From contig JAJLRJ010000014.1 in the NCBI GenBank assembly GCA_024195265.1, positions 22,521,509 to 22,585,508 of the forward strand: a stretch of DNA of 64,000 nucleotides. The letters are read 5' to 3'. The notes below the pieces were generated by a model. That model searched no databases. It saw nothing but the letters and a program-made list of their open reading frames with translations, and was not told where the DNA came from. Made by a program: the position numbers and the translations under genes. The stretch is from Dendrophyllia cribrosa (taxonomy: Eukaryota; Cnidaria; Anthozoa; Scleractinia; Dendrophylliidae). Shown here piece by piece: positions 13,601-22,026 of the stretch; within the stretch, counting starts at the first letter, position 1, and the number at the start of each line of letters is the position of its first letter.

Positions 13601-16392
13601 CTAGATACAAATTTCCAGGAAATAATAAGCCTTCAATTTGGATGCATCAAATTTATGTGCAGGACTTTTCTGGTTGACATTTAATTTAATACACTCATTA
13701 CTGAAACAAGTTGCTCATTTCACTGGGGCCGTAGTTTCGTCAAAAAATAACTCCGGAAATCCCGTGAAAAAAAGCTAGCCGAGAAACGAGAAACGGGACC
13801 CAGTTGGTTATCTCGGTATTTTTTTTGGTAGTGGGCGGGCCGGAGGATTTGAAAAACGTATATCTGCAAGCGGTTATTTGTGCGAGTTAACTTCCGCTGT
13901 TTTGTTACTTTCACCATTTCATATCATTTAGGTAATTTTCAAAATAGCTCATGCACGCAATGCGTGCCTATGTTTTCCAAGTGGTGTAACACTGGCATTC
14001 GTGAGGGGTTTTTTCGTGATCCGTGAAAGGCCTTTTTTTCCCCGTGAATTGTGAAATGGCTATTTTTTTTCTCGTGAAACGTGATTTGGTTACATACCCG
14101 TAAACCGTGAATGGACTTTTTTTCATGAGCACTGCAAAATGACTCAGTGTTGTTTTTTTTCTCGTGAAATGCTACTGTAAACCGTGATTCTTTCTTCCTC
14201 CCAAAACATTATCCAGTGAGCGTTTAACTACGCCGGTGGTAAATTGCTTGACGAATGCATGACCGTGACTGATCGTCATTCTGGACCTCAGGTCACTCTA
14301 CAAAGTTAGGTAATTTTACACAACATCAGCAAAACAAAGAACTCAGCTTTCTTTTTACATCAGGAAGAACGAGGAGTAGACAGTCGATAAAGACAACAAA
14401 CAAAGCTGTACTTTGGATGTAATTTAATTAGCAAAAAGTAAGGAATGTTTTTTTTTTCGTGAAATGGCCATTTTATTCTCCGTGAAACGTGAAATGACAA
14501 TTTTAATTTTCGTGAAACGTGATCTAGACCCCCCTTTACCACACTCATTCGTAAGTCCCGATTGTGAGGCTCCACTAAGTTTAAAAAGAGCTTTTTCTTT
14601 TCCTGTGAAAAGTGATTGAGACTTCAAGTTATTTTTTCGTAATTCGCAATTTCTAATTTCAAGATTTTTTAACGTGCTTGTGAATGCAATTTTTTTACTT
14701 GATCGTGACTCATGAACCATGTGCTGAATTAAACGTTATTCGTGAATCATTTTATTTCTGTTTATTTAGTGTTTTCATTGATAAATGTGCGTGTTTGTTT
14801 TTACATAACGTCACGTTTTTTGTCATGTGTAACTCATCTAAAAGAGACAACGCTGTGACCAGGAATAAGATTTTACTCGATTTTGGCGTGATATTCATGT
14901 GAACTAAGAACTTTTTGAAATTATTTGTGAAGCTTGAAAAAGTCCGTTGTTTTAAAGTGAAGAAATCTCGCAAAGAAGTACAGGGGACCTTCTATTATAC
15001 CACAAGCCTGACGCATTGCATGAAAATTTTATGCCTTAGCACCAACCTTTAGCATTAATACTCACCCATTTGTTAAGTTATGGACGTAGTAATCTGCGAA
15101 AAACGATCTACGGTACAACTGAAAGGCAATGTATAGAAATAATTTGCATACTAGCCGTGATGCTTAAAATATCAATTCTCCTGCTAATCACCGTGCATTT
15201 CCCTTAAAAAGTTCTAAGAGCTTCTTGTTACATTGAGACAATCTTCTCTATATAAAGGGACGCTCAGGAACACCACGAGCCGAGTTCAGTCGTTAGGTTG
15301 CATTATGCGCAACTTTCTCTTTTGACAATTCTCTTTAGTAACAGCGTCAGTTAAAAAAATCAGTGCTGGAGATGATCTAAAGCCTGATTTCCATATAATC
15401 ACAACGATCGCAACGATCGCAGCGATCGTTACGATCGACGATCGCTGCGATTCTTGCGATCCTTGCGATCGCTGAGACCTCAGGTTTCCATATGATCGCA
15501 GCGATCGCAAGGAAACGTCGAGTAGGCCTGGATCCGATAAACTTTAAGTGCATTATGAGATACAAGGCTTTGGTGTGCAATGCTTTCTGGGACATTTTGG
15601 ATCGCAAGGATCACAAGAGTGGTTTCCATATAAAAACCACTCAATCGCAAGGATCGCAGAGATAGAAACCAGGCTTTAGCATCATCTTTGCAAATTGCCA
15701 AAAATAAGTGGCTCTTGATAAGTCAACCTCGTTCCCAGGGGTTTTCCCTTTTTTAAAAGGGAAAATTGATAAGCACTTTGCAACAGCTTTTTATAGGAAT
15801 GTTCAGAGTGTGTGAACGCTGGCTGGCGAGTCCCGCTCCTTTACTGCCTCGTCTCCAGGCCCCGGTCTAGCGCGAGAAACAGGGCACGGGTGCGTCATGG
15901 GAATAATGTAGTGCACCAGTCCCATAACTCCTCGCGCACCGCGCTAGAATATGGAGGGACGCCTAAGGACGAGCTAGGTATGTTTACTTACCTTCCTTCT
16001 GTTTGAAGCCATCAGAACCCAGTTTTGGTCGGACGACATCCAATACGAAGATACATTGTATTTCTTCTGCAAATGAAAACAAAAGTAAAACAAAAATGGC
16101 TATTCTGTCAAATTTTGTTCTGTTTACTTTTCGTTTCTTTTTTATTTTAAGCTTAAAAGAAACTAATGCATCGGTCAATTTCAGCAGTGCCCAATCTCCC
16201 TTCTCATTGTGTCCCAGAGAATTTGAATTTGAATTTGTTTTTAACCTCAAAGAATCCTGGCTCCATTTCTGACAAGAAATTTGTTACGAACTTAAAAAAG
16301 CCTCCCCGATTTGTCTTCAAATAACCTTGGAGGAGTCTAAATTCGAGGAATTTTCCTTCATGGGGAGTTGTCCCGGGGGAGAGGGGGGGGGT

Positions 16393-16423
<31 letters not shown>

Positions 16424-17822
16424 GCATGGGCACTGCTGCAATTGATTGATGCATAACAGCATATGAATTAGTGATTTGGAATAATACAAGAAAATTCGTG
16501 TAAACTGGCATACACTGTAAAACTCCTCTTTTTTGCGTTCGACGATAGGAGTGCGTTTTCTAATCTTGTGAAGACAGGCTTTTTTGATATTTTGGTCAAC
16601 GCCAAATTAGCCGCCCCGCACATTTTTCAGCGGCACCTCTCGGCTGAAATCTGGTACCCACTTCAGGCCTCGCTTTCGTTCTCGTGATCAGACTTCCCCG
16701 GTATCAAACGCACTCTTTTAATCTGTGATTACTGCTAGCGCATAGAAATGAAAGACAAACAAAGTGTGGAGCAGGCGACCAATCACGACCGACCGAGCGA
16801 AAGTTATGCGAGCCGAATTATTTTCGTGATTTGCTCACCCACTCGATGACTGCGCGCAGGGGTGGCGCTTCAAAACAGACAGCTGTTACAGTTCTCCTCC
16901 CCCACCCGCCTCAAGTCGTCCCTGACGCAAGGTCGCTGTAAGGGCCCCGAGTGCATAGAAAAGTACAAGTGATTATTATGTTACCATGATATCTTCGGAC
17001 ACTGGAAAAACTCTACTGGTGTTTTTAGCCACATTAGTCACGGTCAAGTTGCCATTGGAATATCTTACAAACTCGGTATCTGTGGACATGAAAACAAACA
17101 TCAGTTTTAGAAAATGATTTGTAACAAAAATAATATAACAGAGCGATCTTTAATCTTTCACAGCCAAAGTTAAACCTTTGACGTTCATAAAGGGACACTT
17201 TCCCGTCGTGATAACAAAATTTCGCTATCCTAATTTCCATGTTAAATAAGTTGAGTAAATTGGATAAAAGAATTTTACAGAGCAAAACAGAAATCGTAGT
17301 TTGGAGTTAAAATGTAGGTTTACAAGGATGGAAGTGAATTGCAGTTCACCAAATGTGTGTTCTGACTCAGACTAACCTGCGATTATTATTACACTTCGTC
17401 TGTGTGGTGAAGACAGAGGGAATAGAAAAAATTCCGTTTCTCATAGCCTATGTACAGCCACCTTTACACCCAATGTCTGTCTGTCTGTCTGTTTCTGTCT
17501 GCATGTCTGTCTGTCTATCTGCATGTCTGTCTGTCTGTTTGTCTATCTGTCTGTCTGTTCAAATCATCAAATCATCTAAATCGAAAAGCATTTTTTAAAA
17601 GAACCTATCGATGGCTGTCAAACCGTCACTTAATCCATACTGAAATTGTTGTCATTGTAAATATTACTTTTAAGTATTCCATTACAAAATAATTATTTAT
17701 TGTACGTTATTACTTAAACGGTTTTCATGTTAAGACGTTTTTAAACTTATGTAACCACCGTATTCAAATAAACGTGATTCATTCATTCATTCATTCATTC
17801 ATTCTGTCTGTCTGTCTGTCTC

Positions 17823-17855
<33 letters not shown>

Positions 17856-19619
17856 TTCTGTCTCTCTCTATCTCTTTTCCAAGGAAAGGGCTTGATCGTA
17901 TTTTAAACTATACCTGACATCCATCTGACAGAATATCCGGAGTAAGAGTATTCACCACTGAACATGTCGTCAAATCTATACAACTTCCCTCTGTTCCCTG
18001 GAGGTTCCGTTGTAGCTTCATCTAAAGAATGATATATATTTGAAATGAAGAAATCAGCGATCCTTGCAATGACAGGCAAAATTAATGCAATTACAGTGGA
18101 ACCCCTATATAACGAAATCCCCATTATAACGAACACAATCCAGAAGCCCAAACGTAAAATTTACCCCGATATAACGAATGAATATAATCACGCGACTGAT
18201 GTTTAATGCAAAACAGATCAACAAAGATTGATTCCATTGTAAAAGACCGGAGCTGTCAACAGATCGTTACATGCTACAAGGGGGCACTAAAAATTGACCA
18301 CCGTTAGAATTATCGCCGGCGGTACCTTTTAGAGCGGTATTGAACCGAAAACGTATGGCAGAATATGACTGTCTTGTTTTAGATTGGTACCTCTTAGAGG
18401 TATAAAAAAACCCATTTGAGACACGCCCATCAAACGAGATTCTGGTATCTTTTAGGGTGTTTTTTGAAAATTTCTAACGAGCACCCCCGCCATTTTTGTA
18501 TGGGAGTCCCCCCGGGGAAAAGGTCTTTAAGTGATTCAGGTCTCGTGCCATTAATCACAGGAAAATGGCAGAAAACAGTCTATACGACAGCCACCTCTCT
18601 AAGATGGACACCTACTGGTTGGTTTCCACCGCACTTCAATCACTCATTGTACTGTAACTGAACTCTCTATAAGACAGACACCTAAAGTTGGTCTCTATTG
18701 CAATTCAGTCACTCAGTTTCTCTATAAGACAGACACCTCTCTGAGACGGAAATTCGATTCTGACCTGACGGTACGTGTTCGTCATAGAAAGAGTTGACTA
18801 AATATTATTCCTCGGGACAGCATGTTGATCTTTTACATGTACTTAAAGGGACACTGTCACGAGGGCGCATGCGCGAGTTTTTCGAATCGAAACTTGAAAA
18901 GTTCAGCCTGAATTTTTCAAGTTGATCTGAACCGTCAATTTCAAAATCGGTCAGTGTAAAACGCAGACTGCAGACTGCAGACTGCAGACTGCAGACCGGG
19001 GGTAAAATGCAGACTGAGGGTAAAATGCAGACTGCAGACTGCAGACCAGGGGTAAAATGCAGACTGAGGGTAAAATAAAATATTAATAATAAAAAACAAG
19101 ACTTGGGAGTGTTCCTACGCGTACCCGTATATATTTTTTTTTCAAAATCCCGAAAACTCAAACCAAAAGGCGTTTATTCGCCTTAGTCAAACATATTATC
19201 AACCTCGAGTTCTTGAACTCCCCATTTTGTTGAACCAAGTTTCCCACAAGCGCCCAAACTGATCGTAATTCTATGCATCTTACCTTTGTTTACGTGTCGG
19301 CCATTTTGAATTGTGCTTACGCGATTAGGTCTGGGACCGAGTAACTCTTTCAGGGTTCATATTCTTCATATGGCCTTGGAATTGTTCGGAACACAAGGCA
19401 AGCAAAACACGACAGCACAACAACAAAGCAAGGTAAACTTGTAGGTATCGAGCATAGTTTGTGAAAGACATTCAATCTTTGTACTCGACTTCAATGTATC
19501 AAGAGGTTTGTGAATTGATATTTGCTGAAAGGTGACAGTGGGCTATCCAAACACGAAAATTATCGAAAATAACGCAATAACGCAGATAACGCAAATTAGG
19601 GACGGACCATTAGATTTTT

Positions 19620-19656
<37 letters not shown>

Positions 19657-21994
19657 GGGCAAATACCAAAAAAAAATTCGAGCACGGCCTTGAACTGCAA
19701 AAAAAATATCGTGCAAAACAAAAACCCCAGAAAAAAAAATTCCTGCAAAACTTTATATTTTTAGAACAATATTTTATATCCAGGAGCAGATGGTCAGAAC
19801 ACAAATAAATCACACTGACGTTGTAGAATGTTAGCGACTTATGAGCGCTTGGGGAGGATCAAATGTTCTATCTTTTCATTGGCTTGTTTAGTTTAGCCAA
19901 TAACAATGGTTTATTTTTGACCCGACGTAAGTTGTGTTTCTTTGTAGACTTTTTAGCTGATTTCATAAGCATGTAAGATATTTTCTGACACAAGGAATGG
20001 CTCTTTTATAGTTGTACAGTGGCATTGTAGGTACATGTATATCTCAATGGATGAGAAATACTTTGTTTATGTGTTGTACAACAAGCTTGTAATTGCAAGG
20101 GCGGCGCTACCGGTGGGGCAGGTGGGGCATAACTTTCGACAGCTCAAAATGGCGGCGGGCGGAGATGAATAGTGTAGCAACATCCTTTGACCAGATCTGA
20201 TGGCGGGGCGCTTTAATGCATTAGAGTTTGCAAAATAAATATTCCGTTAATTAATCAAAAGCCTACAATTTTAGCATCGGAGATATTGTGACTGACTTTA
20301 GACTGGAGATTGGATATTGTGAACCAAGCATTTCAATACCCCTTGAGTTATTCGGACGTCAGCTATCGGACTCCAGCTACCGACAAATCCATCAATGCTG
20401 TGAGTTAGCGCTCGGCCTCTGCCCTAAGAAGGCTCAAGACATATCTACGAACAAACTATGACACAAGAAAGATTAAATCATTGCATTATCCAGACATTGC
20501 ATTAACTGACAAATTGGAACATGGCTGATATTAGAAATCAGTTTCTTTATGCCTCCAATGACAGAGAATATCGCTTTGGAAAATTCGTTTCCAAAGCCTT
20601 CCCATACTGAAAAGAATTGACAGAATATTCGAGTGACAGTCGAATTTACTTTGAACAAACAACTAAAATGGAGTTACACCCAAGTTTCAGAAAGTGTTTC
20701 GTGTACATGTACTTTTCATGAGAATTAAACTGAATTCAAAGCTGGCTTTGGAAACTGTTTCTCCGGTCTCAGGAACGCTGGAAATAGCATTTCAGAGAGT
20801 TTAATTTAAAAAATTTCCCGGGGGGGGCATGCCCCCGGACCCCCCTAGAAGCTCGCGCCTTCGGCGCTCGACACAGGAGATTCGCCCCACCAACATTATA
20901 TTTCCGGCGCTATCCTTGTAATTGTAAGATGGTTGGGTGTGCTACGATGGGCTGTGGAAGCGACATCAACAGGGGGCGGGTGTAAAGAACATTGTAGGGG
21001 CAGTTACAACACCGCGGCCAGGCTTCATGCTATCAAGCTGCTGTTACATCAGATTTGACTTGCTATAGTATTCCTGTCTCTAGTACGGCCTTTCTAGTAT
21101 TCCTAACACGTATATGTGTCAGGCATTAAAACATATAGCCTCGCAAAAAAAATATCGTGCAAGCAAATCATGCCAAAAAGAAAAATCCTGCACAGTCTCG
21201 AGCGTAGAAAAAAATATCCTGCACCAAAAAATTGCCCAACCCCCCCCCCCCCCCCCCCCCCCCCCTCAAAAATCTAATGGTCCGTCCCTTATCGAAAATT
21301 ACCATGAGATCGTCGTCCTCGTTTTCCGACATGTTTCTAGGGCCATGTGACTTGAGGGCCACGTGACTTTACTGCGTGAGGCGGCCTTTGTGTGTTTCGT
21401 GAGTCCTGACGTGACATTATTTTACGGGTACGAACACTCTTTATTTCATCCTTATGACTCGTTTTTTATTATTAATATTTTATTTTACCCTCAGTCTGCA
21501 TTTTACCCCTGGTCTGCAGTCTGCAGTCTGCATTTTACCCCCGGTCTGCAGTCTGCAGTCTGCAGTCTGCGTTTTACACTGACCGATTTCAAAATGGCGT
21601 CGACTAGTGGCGGCGGTGGAGGGAAAAGAACCAATTCGGGACGGAAGAGGAAGTTCGAAGATCAAGCAGAATATAAGATAGCGTGGTCTAGAAACCACAA
21701 ACGAATACATTTGGAAAATCGGATATTTAGGTCGTGGCTTCAGGCTACATTCGATGCCGGGTATGAAGCTTCCAGTGGCAGCGACTTCGTCGCCCATTTG
21801 TTGTCGTTGGAATATCGTCGAAGGTATGCTATGGTTTCATGACTTTGGCTTCAGTTTGCCCTCCTCAGGACGAGTGGCTCCTTGACGGAACCAAAAAATG
21901 AAAAATGAATGGTAGTAAAGGAAAGAAAAATGATGAGCCTACGACACGAGGTATTCCCAGGCGGTCACCCATCCAAGTACTAACCTCGCCCGAC

Positions 21995-22026
<32 letters not shown>

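Noticed and set aside
16317..16511. Poly-proline ORF
   Set aside because: Translation of the poly(G) tract on the opposite strand. The same applies to those at 19610, 21114, 29450 and 35768.
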